Of a stretch of 38,662 nucleotides of DNA, positions 7,699 to 15,747 are shown in pieces. Position numbers and translations under genes: made by a program. The stretch's first letter is position 1. Every line of letters starts with the position of its first letter. Under the pieces are notes generated by a model that saw only the letters and a list, made by a program, of their open reading frames with translations, had not been told where the DNA came from and ran no database searches. Source of the DNA: an uncultured Collinsella sp. (GTDB lineage Bacteria > Actinomycetota > Coriobacteriia > Coriobacteriales > Coriobacteriaceae); contig CABUZD010000002.1 in assembly GCA_902495945.1 (NCBI GenBank), forward strand, positions 1 to 38,662, given 5' to 3'.

Positions 7699-8020
7699 CG
7701 TTTTGGCATACAAAGGTTATTTCGCCCCGGTCGAGTTCAATGCCGAACAGCATGTGCTAACAGGTATGGTCGCCGGCATTAGGGACGCAATCGTATTTGA
7801 AGGCTCCACGGCTGAAGAAGTGGAGCAATGCTTCCACGACGCCGTCGACGATTACCTTGAGTTTTGCGCCGAGAAGGGCAAGGAACCCGAGCGGGCTTTT
7901 AAGGGCTCGTTCAACGTAAGAACGGGCTCTGAGCTCCACAAGCAAGCAGCGCTGGCAGCGGCAAAGAAGGGTGAGTCACTCAATAAGTTTGTGACTGAAG
8001 CGATCGCTGCGGCGCTGTGA
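7691..8020 (+). CDS. hicB: HicB-family antitoxin
   Basis: An antitoxin of 109 aa with two parts: an N-terminal partial RNase-H-like HicB domain (YKGYFAPVEFN, then GIRDAIVFEGSTAEEVEQCFHDAVDDYLEFC) that would bind HicA, and a C-terminal ribbon-helix-helix (SFNVRTGSELHKQAALAAAKKGESLNKFVTEAI) that would bind the operator at 7400-7420. The ATG at 7691 has GGAGG 5 bases upstream, inside the hicA 3' end, so translation is coupled. An in-frame ATG at 7676 is less likely. Confidence 0.88.
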   Translation: MSNVLAYKGYFAPVEFNAEQHVLTGMVAGIRDAIVFEGSTAEEVEQCFHDAVDDYLEFCAEKGKEPERAFKGSFNVRTGSELHKQAALAAAKKGESLNKFVTEAIAAAL

Positions 8021-8032
8021 AGCCAACGCCGA

Positions 8033-8073
8033 GTCGACGCCGCCACACTGGGCGCCTTTGTGGCGGCTTCGAC
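8033..8073 (+). terminator. Hairpin after hicAB
   Basis: A 15-bp stem with one mismatch (8033-8047 with 8059-8073) begins 12 bp after the hicB stop and directly abuts the conserved repeat at 8073-8123. No T-run follows. Confidence 0.5.
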
Positions 8074-8123
8074 GTTTGCCCAGATAAAACCCGCCAAAAT
8101 AAACCTGTCCCTTTTTGGCAGGT
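8073..8123 (+). repeat. 51-bp hairpin repeat, copy 1
   Basis: It starts CGTTTGCCCAGATAAAACC and forms a hairpin whose arms are about 8087-8099 and 8112-8125. The copy at 16774-16824 (minus strand) matches at 44 of 51 positions, and the differences preserve pairing. It lies between hicB and the 5-FTHF cyclo-ligase, in the sense orientation of both. Confidence 0.7.
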
Positions 8124-8141
8124 TTGCTAGAGGAGGCTGGG

Positions 8142-8738
8142 ATGGACAAGGCTGAGTTGCGGCGGGCAATGATTGCTCGGCGCGACGATCTCGATTTGGA
8201 TGTACGGGCGGCGAAGTCTGCTGATATCTGTGCACGGCTGGTTGAGCTGCTGGGCCGCTTGGATGCCGCGGCGCCGCGCACCGTTGCCGTCTATGCCGCG
8301 ATGGGTTCCGAGGCAGACCCTGCCGCGTTTGCCGCTGCGGTCGCCGTGCGCGGCTGGCGCGTGGCCTATCCGTGCATGCTCTCGGCAGCAGACGCCGTGG
8401 CTTGTGGCCAGCGCATGTGTATGCGGGCAGTTGCCGCCGACGATGCGTCCGCGGCTCCGTTTATCACCCACCCCACGCAGGCCTTTGCGGCCACGGACAT
8501 CGACAGTAACCGCTTCCCTATCGTGCCTGCCGAAGCTCTCGACATGATCGTCGTGCCGCTCGTGGCCTTCGACCAAACCGGCGCGCGCCTAGGCTACGGA
8601 GGCGGCTGCTATGACCGCTACCTGCCCATGCTCTCGCCTGCATGTCAAATCATCGGCATCGCCTTTGACGAGCAGCACGTCGACCACATCCCCATCGATG
8701 CCCACGACCTGCCGCTACCCCGCATCATCAGCGCCTAA
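8142..8738 (+). CDS. 5-formyltetrahydrofolate cyclo-ligase
   Basis: A cytosolic enzyme of 198 aa that converts 5-formyl-THF to 5,10-methenyl-THF using ATP, returning a storage folate to one-carbon metabolism. The N-terminal helix KAELRRAMIARRDDL with its basic residues and the C-terminal ATP/Mg loop RLGYGGGCYDRYL (149-161) are the family signatures. The length is normal. The ATG at 8142 has AGGAGG about 6 bases upstream, which decides it over the in-frame ATG at 8115 inside the hairpin repeat. It converges on metA with only 23 bp between stop codons and no evident terminator. Confidence 0.93.
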   Translation: MDKAELRRAMIARRDDLDLDVRAAKSADICARLVELLGRLDAAAPRTVAVYAAMGSEADPAAFAAAVAVRGWRVAYPCMLSAADAVACGQRMCMRAVAADDASAAPFITHPTQAFAATDIDSNRFPIVPAEALDMIVVPLVAFDQTGARLGYGGGCYDRYLPMLSPACQIIGIAFDEQHVDHIPIDAHDLPLPRIISA

Positions 8739-8761
8739 CGGCTGGTGCACCTCCCGGCAGC

Positions 8762-9688
8762 CTAGTGCTCCTCGCCGGCGCGGGCCAGGTCGTAGGGCGT
8801 GGTCTGGTAGACGTAGTAGTTGAGCCAGTTGGTGTAGAACAGCTGAGCCTGGCTGCGCCAGACGTTGCGCGGCTCGGCGGTGGGGTCGTCGTTCGGGAAG
8901 TAATGCGCCGGCACCTCCGGGTTGAGCCCACGCTTCACATCACGCTCGTACTCTAGGCGCAACGTGTCGGTATCGTACTCGGGGTGGCCAAATACAAAGA
9001 AGCGACGGCTATCGGTCGACTTGACGATGTACAGGCCCACCTCGTCGGACACGGCCACAACCTCAAGCTTCGGCTCGGCCTCCACGTCCTCGCGGCGCAC
9101 ATCGGTGTTGCGCGAATGCACGGCATAGAAACGGTCGTCGAAGCCGCGGACCAGCGGGCTTTGCGGCTTCACCAGATAATGCTCGAACACGCCGCTCGCC
9201 TTTGCCGGCAGGTCGTACTTCTGGATACCGTAATGATGGTAGAGCCCCGCCTGCGCGCCCCAACAAATGTGCAGCGTGGAGTGCACGTGCGTGGTGGACC
9301 AATCCATGATCTGGCAGAGCTCGGGCCAGTAGTCGACCTCCTCGAACGGCATCTGCTCCACCGGCGCGCCCGTGATGATCAGGCCGTCGTAGTGGATGTC
9401 GCGGATGTCGTCGAACGTGCGATAGAATGTCTCCAGGTGGCCGGCGCTCACGTGCGTGGCCTCGTGCGTTTTCGTGCGCAGCAGGTCCACCTCCACCTGC
9501 AGCGGCGTGTTGGAGAGCTTGCGCATGATCTGCGTCTCGGTAGCGATCTTGGTGGGCATGAGGTTGAGGATGAGCACGCGCAGCGGACGGATGTCCTGGT
9601 GCAGCGCGCGGTACTCGGTCATGACAAAGATGTTCTCGCTCTCGAGCTGCGCGGCGGCAGGGAGGGCGTCGGGGATGCGAATGGGCAT
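8762..9688 (-). CDS. metA: Homoserine O-acetyltransferase (MetA family)
   Basis: Acylates homoserine in the first committed step of methionine synthesis. It has 308 aa, the full family length. The catalytic Cys is C142 in HICWGAQAGLYHHYG and the His/Glu pair lies in FGHPEYD. E111 in TGAPVEQMPFEEV occupies the position reported to set acyl-donor choice: Glu for acetyl-CoA, Gly in the succinyl enzyme of E. coli. This gene is therefore called an acetyltransferase despite belonging to the MetA fold. The start ATG at 9688 has AAGGAGC a few bases upstream. The 210-bp region shared with the divergent dehydrogenase shows no recognised S-adenosylmethionine riboswitch by eye. Confidence 0.92.
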   Translation of the reverse strand: MPIRIPDALPAAAQLESENIFVMTEYRALHQDIRPLRVLILNLMPTKIATETQIMRKLSNTPLQVEVDLLRTKTHEATHVSAGHLETFYRTFDDIRDIHYDGLIITGAPVEQMPFEEVDYWPELCQIMDWSTTHVHSTLHICWGAQAGLYHHYGIQKYDLPAKASGVFEHYLVKPQSPLVRGFDDRFYAVHSRNTDVRREDVEAEPKLEVVAVSDEVGLYIVKSTDSRRFFVFGHPEYDTDTLRLEYERDVKRGLNPEVPAHYFPNDDPTAEPRNVWRSQAQLFYTNWLNYYVYQTTPYDLARAGEEH

Positions 9689-9856
9689 GGATGCTCCTTA
9701 CGAGTCAGTTGCAGCTATGGTACAACGAGCGGCCCCGTCCGCGCGAGCACATCGCCCGGCGATGCCGTCAGCGGCCCAAATCACTCCAAAAGTAGAGATT
9801 AAGGCATGTCCCAAAAATCTACAGCGCTTTAGCCTAGCAAAGTGGCAGCAGGACGC

Positions 9857-9862
9857 TACAAT
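9857..9862 (+). promoter_or_regulatory. Probable -10 box of the dehydrogenase gene
   Basis: TACAAT lies 38 bp upstream of the start at 9900. The best -35 (TAGCAA, 17 bases upstream) is weak, so only the -10 is marked. The rest of the 9689-9899 gap shows no clear motif. Confidence 0.4.
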
Positions 9863-9899
9863 GGTTCGACGCGAATAACTCGGCCGAAAGGATACATAT

Positions 9900-10877
9900 A
9901 TGTACCAGACGCGTAAGATCGGTGTGGTCGGCCAGGGCCACGTAGGAGCACATGTCGCCAACAGCCTGCTCATGCAGGGCATTGCCGATGAGCTGTACCT
10001 GTGCGATATCAACGAGGCCAAGGTGACGTCCGAGGTCCAGGACCTGCGCGACTCCCTTTCGTTTGTCCCGTACAACACCAAGATCGTCAACTGCTACGAC
10101 CACTACGAGGAGCTTGCCTGCTGCGACGTCATCGTCAACGCCGCCGGCAAGGTCGCACTGGCCGCCGGCAACCGCGACGGCGAGCTGTTCTTTACCACCG
10201 ACGCCGCCCGCACCTTTGCCAAACGCATCGTCGACGCCGGCTTTGACGGCATCTTCGTGAGCATCTCCAACCCCTGCGACGTCGTGTGCACCGAGCTGTG
10301 GCACCTGACCGGCTACGATCCCAAGAAGATCATCGGCTCGGGCTGCGGCCTGGACTCCGCCCGCCTGCGCACCGAGATCTCCAAGAAGGTCGGCGTGAGC
10401 CCCAAGTCCATCGACGCCTACATGATCGGCGAGCACGGCTTTAGCCAGCTCGCCGCCTTTAAGGCCGCAACCATCGCCGGCAAGAGCCTCAACGAACTTC
10501 AGGCCGAGAACCCCGACAAGTATGCCTTCGACCACATGGAGATCGAGGAACTCGCGCGCAAGGGCGGCTACGTAACCTACCAGGGCAAGCAGTGCACCGA
10601 GTACGCCGTCGCCAACTCCGCCGCTCGCGTCTGCGCCGCCGTGCTGCACAACGAGCACGCCGTGCTTTCGGCCTCTACGCTTATGACCGGCCAGTATGGC
10701 GAGGAGGGCATCTTCACCTCCCTGCCGTGCGTGATCGGTGCCGAGGGCGTCGAGGAGGTCTACACGCTCGACCTGTCCGAGCACGAGCTCGAGGGCTTCC
10801 ACAAGAGCTGTCAGCACATCCGCGACAACATCGCCCAGCTCGACTGGTGGGATGCCGAGGGCGTTGTCGGCAAGTAG
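9900..10877 (+). CDS. L-lactate / L-2-hydroxyisocaproate dehydrogenase family
   Basis: An NAD-dependent 2-hydroxyacid dehydrogenase of the lactate/malate dehydrogenase superfamily, 325 aa. The Rossmann motif is GQGHVG (11-16), with D36 for the NAD ribose. The substrate-binding Arg is R155 in LDSARLR, and the catalytic His is H179 in GEHGFSQ. The active-site loop (about 82-93, AGKVALAAGNRD) lacks the usual lactate-dehydrogenase QRPG pattern. The later segment EELARKGGYVTYQGK resembles L-2-hydroxyisocaproate dehydrogenase as I recall it, so a branched 2-oxoacid substrate is possible. The start at 9900 has AAAGGA 8 bases upstream. It is monocistronic, with a strong terminator. Confidence 0.85.
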   Translation: MYQTRKIGVVGQGHVGAHVANSLLMQGIADELYLCDINEAKVTSEVQDLRDSLSFVPYNTKIVNCYDHYEELACCDVIVNAAGKVALAAGNRDGELFFTTDAARTFAKRIVDAGFDGIFVSISNPCDVVCTELWHLTGYDPKKIIGSGCGLDSARLRTEISKKVGVSPKSIDAYMIGEHGFSQLAAFKAATIAGKSLNELQAENPDKYAFDHMEIEELARKGGYVTYQGKQCTEYAVANSAARVCAAVLHNEHAVLSASTLMTGQYGEEGIFTSLPCVIGAEGVEEVYTLDLSEHELEGFHKSCQHIRDNIAQLDWWDAEGVVGK

Positions 10878-10920
10878 GCCGTCAATCGCCGCAATCTCGC
10901 GAATCTAAGCGCGATACCAA

Positions 10921-10960
10921 GCGGGCCGCGCCGGAATACTACCGGCGCGGCCCGCTTTTT
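10921..10960 (+). terminator. Strong terminator after the dehydrogenase
   Basis: A perfect 14-bp GC-rich stem (10921-10934 with 10942-10955) is followed by TTTTT. Confidence 0.93.
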
Positions 10961-11022
10961 GACTCAAACGACACGCTTGCGAATCGAAGGTGAATGTTCT
11001 TCGACAGATGGAACAGGGCGCT

Positions 11023-11670
11023 TTAATCCTCAAACCACGCGATTGCGCGAATGGGCGAGCCGTCGCAATCCTCAATTTTGAGCGGTGCGCAGCTAAACCA
11101 GAACAGATCGTCGCCGCAACAGTCCAAGTCCTTAAGATTCTCGATGTTGACGATATCGCATGCGCGGAACAACTTCTTGTGGCGCGTCAGGTTTTCGTCC
11201 GCGATGGGGTCGAGTCCAATTACATCAAAGCCGATGCCCTTGTAGCCGCCGTCGATGATTAGGTCCAACACTTCGTCGTCCACGCAAGGATAGTCACCAA
11301 AGTACGCCTCGGTTCCCCAGCGCTTATCCCAACCCAAGTTGAACAGCAAAAACTCGGCCTGGGTCACCTTGTCGCCATAGGGACGGAGCTGCTCCACAGT
11401 AATGGCCTCACCCTCGGTGAGCATGCGGCAATCGACAACCAATGCCCTGCCTATAAACTGGCTTGCCGGAAACGCATCGAGCGTCGTGCGGTCGGCAAAC
11501 AGATGCGCCGGTGGATCCATATGCGTCCCCGTATGGGTGTACATCTGCATGAGCGTCTCTTTAAATCCGTCGTGCTCGTAGGTGCTCGCCGGCAGCAGCT
11601 TGGGTGCATCGGCTCCGGGAAATACCGGCATGTCTTCCCTAATAGTGTGAGTCAAATCAAGAACGCGCAT
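11023..11670 (-). CDS. Cyclase-family (kynurenine-formamidase-like) metal hydrolase
   Basis: A protein of 215 aa in the cyclase/KynB amidohydrolase family, whose members hydrolyse amides such as N-formylkynurenine or isatin. The metal-binding signature HTGTHMDPPAH (46-56) is complete, and VIGLDP and the late D/H residues fit the fold. The start at 11670 (MRVLDLTHTI) is chosen because the family begins in this way; a GGGG lies 7 bases upstream. It follows SIS2 on the same strand, but a good terminator (11694-11732) separates them, so it is only weakly linked to the deglycase by read-through. No tryptophan-degradation genes are nearby; the substrate is unknown. Confidence 0.82.
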   Translation of the reverse strand: MRVLDLTHTIREDMPVFPGADAPKLLPASTYEHDGFKETLMQMYTHTGTHMDPPAHLFADRTTLDAFPASQFIGRALVVDCRMLTEGEAITVEQLRPYGDKVTQAEFLLFNLGWDKRWGTEAYFGDYPCVDDEVLDLIIDGGYKGIGFDVIGLDPIADENLTRHKKLFRACDIVNIENLKDLDCCGDDLFWFSCAPLKIEDCDGSPIRAIAWFED

Positions 11671-11693
11671 GTTCAATCCCCATTTCTTTCTTG

Positions 11694-11732
11694 GCAAAGC
11701 AAAACGGGGCCCGCACTTGGCGGAAGCCCCGT
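11694..11732 (-). terminator. Terminator after SIS2
   Basis: On the minus strand, ACGGGG...CCCCGT (11727-11732 with 11704-11709) with inner pairing is followed by TTTTGCTTT. It separates SIS2 from the cyclase gene and overlaps the cyclase leader. Confidence 0.8.
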
Positions 11733-11754
11733 CGTGAGAGGTTATTCCCGGTAC

Positions 11755-12723
11755 CTAGTACTGCTCGACGCCCATGTAGCGACGAATCTCGGGGCTGTGG
11801 TCGAACACCTTGCCGCGGGCGGCACGCAGCTCGCAGCTCATCGCGTAGAAGAAGATCGGCTCCAGGTACGAACGCACGCTGGCAGACACTTCACCCACGC
11901 CGTACTCGAGCGCATCGAGCACCATGACTGTATCGGTGTGCGTGTTGAGGAACGCAAGAGCGCGCTCCTCCATGGGGCGGCACTCGCCCGATCCGAGCTG
12001 CACAAAGTAGAACACGCCGGGCTCGGTGGCTTCGAACGGGCCATGGAAGTACTCGCCGGAGTGGATGTAGCAGCAGTGCTGCCACTGCATCTCCATGAGC
12101 GAGCAAATCGCCATGGCATAGGTCTGGCTAAAGTTGGGGCCGGAGCCCAGGATATAGAAGAACTTGTGCTGCTGGCAGAGCTCGGCAAAGCGGGCGCCCA
12201 GCTCGGCGTTGACTTTCTCACGGGCGGCGGGCAGCAGCGCATCCATCTGCTTGAGGCCCTCATACATGTCGGCGAGTGCCTCGTAGCCTTCCTGCTGGTC
12301 GAGCAACTCGGCGGCGATCAGAGCGCCGATGCCCTGCGGCACCTCAGCCTGCGACACACCCTCACCCCACGGATAGACCCAGGTAGTCCACTTGCCGTTG
12401 TCGATCTTTGAGCCCTCGCAGTCGGTAAGGGCAATGACCTCGGCACCGGCGGCCAGCGCCATCTCGCAGCCGTCGACGACCTCCTGCGTGTTGCCGCTGT
12501 GGCTGCAGGCGATGACGAGCGACTTCTCGCCAAGACTCTTGGGAGCCATCAGGCAAAACTCGCGTGCCGTGTAGACCGTCGAGGTAAACGTGGTGGCCTC
12601 ACGCTTGAGCAGCTCGTTGGCCGGCATGAGATCGATCATCGAACCGCCGCAAGCGATCCAAAAGACGTTCTCGATCTTGCCCTTGCGCTCGATGATTTCC
12701 TGAACCAGATCATGTGCGTTCAT
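11755..12723 (-). CDS. FrlB-like SIS-domain sugar-phosphate deglycase 2
   Basis: A double-SIS protein of 322 aa. The phosphosugar loop SHSGNTQEVV (74-83) is in the first SIS module. The catalytic pair E211 and H227 is 16 residues apart, in LMEMQW and SGEYFHGPFE, and the C-terminus is RRYMGVEQY. This is the most canonical of the four by motif. The predicted reaction is deglycation of a phosphorylated Amadori compound. No PTS gene is adjacent, so its substrate must be phosphorylated by one of the other permeases or by a system elsewhere. It follows GntR2 by 144 bp on the same strand, with its own promoter bracketed by two operator-like repeats. The start at 12723 has a GGAGGAG about 8 bases upstream. 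Confidence 0.87.
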   Translation of the reverse strand: MNAHDLVQEIIERKGKIENVFWIACGGSMIDLMPANELLKREATTFTSTVYTAREFCLMAPKSLGEKSLVIACSHSGNTQEVVDGCEMALAAGAEVIALTDCEGSKIDNGKWTTWVYPWGEGVSQAEVPQGIGALIAAELLDQQEGYEALADMYEGLKQMDALLPAAREKVNAELGARFAELCQQHKFFYILGSGPNFSQTYAMAICSLMEMQWQHCCYIHSGEYFHGPFEATEPGVFYFVQLGSGECRPMEERALAFLNTHTDTVMVLDALEYGVGEVSASVRSYLEPIFFYAMSCELRAARGKVFDHSPEIRRYMGVEQY

Positions 12724-12779
12724 GCTGATGCTCCTCCTTGTGGGGCGGCTTTGAACGACGACAGCTCGTACCTGCTGTC

Positions 12780-12858
12780 GTTCTATGTTGTCCTATTTAT
12801 AGCACGTGTAACAACGCTCGTGAAGTCATCTCTGCAAATTTGTTCTATGTTGTTCTAT
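12780..12858 (-). promoter_or_regulatory. SIS2 promoter bracketed by two direct-repeat operators
   Basis: GTTCTATGTTGTCCTAT (12780-12796) and GTTCTATGTTGTTCTAT (12842-12858) match at 16 of 17 bases and start 62 bp apart. Between them, on the minus strand, lie TTCACG (12819-12824) and TATAAA (12796-12801) with a 17-base spacer. One site overlaps the edge of the -10 and the other sits upstream of the -35, an arrangement suited to looping repression. GntR2 is the obvious candidate binder (inference). Confidence 0.6.
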
Positions 12859-12867
12859 CTTTGGACG

Positions 12868-13623
12868 TTAGATGTCGAAGACGTAGCGCGAGCCCACGAT
12901 CTTTTGGCGGCCGAGCAGTAGAGGGCGCCCGCCGGCGTCGGTAAAGTAGGCCTCCATATAGAAGAGAGGCTCGCCGACCGGCACCTCCAGCAGCGGGGCC
13001 GTCTGAGTATCGGCAAGCGCAATCTCCACGGTGCAGGGGTCGGACTTGAGCGGCGCGCGACCCGAATGCTCGGCAACGAGCGCAAAGATTGAGTTATCGG
13101 TGAGGTCCTCGTCGGCCAGCGTCTGCAGGTAGGGATGGTCGGCGAGCACAAAGGCGTTGTTCTCGAGCATGACGGGGATGCCGTCGGCCGTGCGCACGCG
13201 CTCGACCACGATAAGCTCGCAGCCGGGCTCCACGCCAAAGAACGCCGCATCCTCGTGCGTCACCGCGACCACCGTGCGCGACACCAGACGCGCACCCGGC
13301 ACCATGTCGTTGGCAGCACAACCCTCAGTAAAGCTCTGGACGTCACCCTTCTGGCGAATCTTGCGCTTGAGCTTGGGAGCGCACACAAACGTGCCCCTCC
13401 CCTGCTGGCGGTTGAGATACCCCGCGCGCGACAGCTCCTCGATGGCACGGCGCACGGTGATGCGCCCCACGCCGTAGGACTTCGCGAGCTCCATCTCGGC
13501 AGGGATGCGCGAGCCGGCGGGGTACACACCGCGCGCGATCTCGCCCTTTAGGTCATCCATGACCTGCTGGTACAGTGGCACGGCGGGCACGTCAGTGCAG
13601 TCGGTTTTATCGTCGAATGCCAT
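12868..13623 (-). CDS. GntR-family (HutC/UTRA) transcriptional regulator 2
   Basis: A regulator of 251 aa. The winged helix (about 15-85) includes PLYQQVMDDLKGEIARGVY and YGVGRITVRRAIEELSRAGYL with wing QGRGTFV; the UTRA domain follows and ends in LLLGRQKIVGSRYVFDI. It resembles GntR3 more than GntR1 or GntR4 in the C-terminal LGxQxxVGSRYV segment. The start at 13623 has GGAG 7 bases upstream, inside the end of recQ; only 2 bp separate the genes, so it is probably co-transcribed and translationally coupled with recQ. It likely represses SIS2 through the repeats at 12780-12858. Confidence 0.88.
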   Translation of the reverse strand: MAFDDKTDCTDVPAVPLYQQVMDDLKGEIARGVYPAGSRIPAEMELAKSYGVGRITVRRAIEELSRAGYLNRQQGRGTFVCAPKLKRKIRQKGDVQSFTEGCAANDMVPGARLVSRTVVAVTHEDAAFFGVEPGCELIVVERVRTADGIPVMLENNAFVLADHPYLQTLADEDLTDNSIFALVAEHSGRAPLKSDPCTVEIALADTQTAPLLEVPVGEPLFYMEAYFTDAGGRPLLLGRQKIVGSRYVFDI

Positions 13624-13625
13624 CG

Positions 13626-15605
13626 TTACGCTCCATCCCGCGCATGCTCGGACTCAAATTCTTCAATCGCCGCCATAAACTGCTCGCCAAAGGCGTCGGC
13701 TTTTTTCTCGCCAATGCCGTTGACCTGGATCAGCTCCTCGCGCGTCTGCGGACGCAGGCGGCACAGGCCGCGCAGGGCCTTGTCGGAAAAGACCATATAC
13801 GGCGCCATCTCCAGCTCGGTCGAGATCTCCTTGCGGAGGGCACGCAGGCGCTCGAACAGCTCGGCATCGTCGCCAACGCGCGGGCGCTGATCCAGCTCGG
13901 CCTCCTCGCGCAGCAGATCGACGGCGCGGCGGGCGCGGGCCGAGGCCCTGCGCTTGGACGCGCGGCGCTTAACGGTAAAGGCGAACGCCTCGTCCTCGAC
14001 CTCGCCGGCACGCGGACCCAGTCCCACGACCGGGTACTGCCCCTGCGAGGTGGCCAAATAACCGCGACCGCACAGCTGCCCGATGATGTCCTTGATGCGC
14101 CCGACCGATTCGCTCGACAGCTCACCGTAGCCGCGGTCCTCGTCCAGATGCATCTGGCGAATGCGCTCGGTGTTGCCGCCATGGAGCACGTCGGCGATCA
14201 GCGACTTGCCAAAGCGCATGGGACGCGTGGCCACATAGCGCACAGCGGCGCGGGCCATATCGGTGACGTCCTCGGCCTCGAACTGCGTGAGGCAGTTGCT
14301 ACAGTTGCCGCAGCCCTCGGCGTCGTCTGTGGTGCCGCTCGCAGCAGCCGCAACCGCATGCTCGGCCGCGGCTTCGTCGCCAAAGTAGCGCAGCATGTAT
14401 TCGCGCAGGCAGCCGGTGGTATTGCAGTAGCCCTCCATCTGGCTGAGCAGGCGATAACGGTTCTGGAGCGCCCACGCGCGCTGCTCGTCGTCAAGCGCCT
14501 CGTCGGCCGCATCGCCGCGGTCGATCAAAAAGCGCCGCATGCGGAAATCGTTACCGTTCCACAGCAGATGGCAGCTGGCCGGGTCGCCATCTCGGCCGGC
14601 GCGACCCGCCTCTTGGTAGTAGGCCTCGATGCTCTCGGGCACGTTGTTGTGAATCACGTAACGCACGTTGGGCTTGTCGATGCCCATGCCAAAGGCGTTG
14701 GTGGCAACCATCACCTGGATGTCGTCGTCGATAAAGGCACGCTGGCTCTGGCGGCGGGCGTCGTTGCCCATGCCGGCATGGTAGCGCCCCACACGAATGC
14801 CGCTGGGGCCCAGTGCCTCGGCAAGCTCCGCGGCCAGCGCATCGACCGTCTTGCGGGTCGAGCAATACACGATGCCGCTCTCGCTCGAATGCGCGATCAC
14901 ATAGTCGCGCACCCACGCGGTCTTGGCCTTGTCTCCCATCTCCTCGCAACCAAAGTAGAGGTTCTTGCGATCAAAACCCGTCACCACGGTCGCGGGGTTT
15001 TGCAGGCCGAGCATCTGCTGAATGTCCGCACGCACGCGCTCGGTCGCCGTAGCGGTAAAGGCCGCCACGATAGGGCGCTGCGGCAGGGAATCGATGAACT
15101 CGCGAATCTGCAGATAGGCGGGGCGGAAATCCTGGCCCCATTGGCTCACGCAGTGGGCCTCGTCAATGGCCACGAGCGGCACGCCGATGCCGCCGTCCGC
15201 CGCGGCCTCCTGCGCAAAAGCTAAAAAGCGCGGCTCGAGCAGGCGCTCGGGCGCCACGTACATAAGCTGGTAGCGGCCCTCGCGCGCCCGCTTGAGCACG
15301 GTGTTTTGCTGGGCCGGGGTAAGGCTGGAGTTGAGATAGCTAGGTCGCGCACCCGCCGCGAGCAACGCACGGGTCTGGTCCTCCATAAGCGACAGCAGCG
15401 GACTCACCACAAAGGTGATGCCGGGCAGCATGAGCGCGGGCACCTGGTAGCAAATGGACTTGCCGGCGCCCGTGGGCATAACACCCAGCGCATCGCGGCC
15501 TGCAAGAATCGCATCCACCATGCGGTCCTGCCCCGGGCGAAACGAGGTGTAGCCAAAATAGGCGCCGAGCGTGTCAAGCGCCATCTGCTGCATGCTATCG
15601 GTCAT
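13626..15605 (-). CDS. recQ: ATP-dependent DNA helicase RecQ
   Basis: A 3'-5' DNA helicase of 659 aa for recombination repair and replication restart. Superfamily-2 motifs are present: Walker A TGAGKS (45-50), DEAH (148-151), and TATATERVR and QEAGRAGRDG later. The RecQ zinc site is seen as CNTTGC followed by CGNCSNC. The winged-helix RQC region follows, and a C-terminal HRDC domain (about 575-655) ends the protein. The start at 15605 has AGGAAA 5 bases upstream; M5 is possible. A TATAAT at 15637-15642 (minus) is a candidate -10 box. The stop is 2 bp from GntR2, an unusual partner for a helicase. Confidence 0.95.
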   Translation of the reverse strand: MTDSMQQMALDTLGAYFGYTSFRPGQDRMVDAILAGRDALGVMPTGAGKSICYQVPALMLPGITFVVSPLLSLMEDQTRALLAAGARPSYLNSSLTPAQQNTVLKRAREGRYQLMYVAPERLLEPRFLAFAQEAAADGGIGVPLVAIDEAHCVSQWGQDFRPAYLQIREFIDSLPQRPIVAAFTATATERVRADIQQMLGLQNPATVVTGFDRKNLYFGCEEMGDKAKTAWVRDYVIAHSSESGIVYCSTRKTVDALAAELAEALGPSGIRVGRYHAGMGNDARRQSQRAFIDDDIQVMVATNAFGMGIDKPNVRYVIHNNVPESIEAYYQEAGRAGRDGDPASCHLLWNGNDFRMRRFLIDRGDAADEALDDEQRAWALQNRYRLLSQMEGYCNTTGCLREYMLRYFGDEAAAEHAVAAAASGTTDDAEGCGNCSNCLTQFEAEDVTDMARAAVRYVATRPMRFGKSLIADVLHGGNTERIRQMHLDEDRGYGELSSESVGRIKDIIGQLCGRGYLATSQGQYPVVGLGPRAGEVEDEAFAFTVKRRASKRRASARARRAVDLLREEAELDQRPRVGDDAELFERLRALRKEISTELEMAPYMVFSDKALRGLCRLRPQTREELIQVNGIGEKKADAFGEQFMAAIEEFESEHARDGA

Positions 15606-15700
15606 GGTTTCCTAACGTCCAAGTCATCTGCCGCCGATTATACGCCGCCACGCGGACCGGTGCCGCACGGCTGACGGCCACGGGCAATACGGTCTAAAGC

Positions 15701-15740
15701 GGACGAGCGTGGATTTTTGGACACTTTCCGGATGAGCGTG
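15701..15740. repeat. GAGCGTGGATT repeat, second copy
   Basis: It contains GAGCGTGGATTTTTGGAC and, 20 bp on, GGATGAGCGTG. Both are shared with the hairpin at 4080-4146 (one in direct and one in inverted sense). It lies directly next to the structured element at 15748-15957. Confidence 0.5.
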
Positions 15741-15747
15741 AAAACGT

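Noticed and set aside
9689..9899. S-adenosylmethionine riboswitch before metA
   Set aside because: Expected for a methionine gene, but no matching stems or core sequence were seen by eye.
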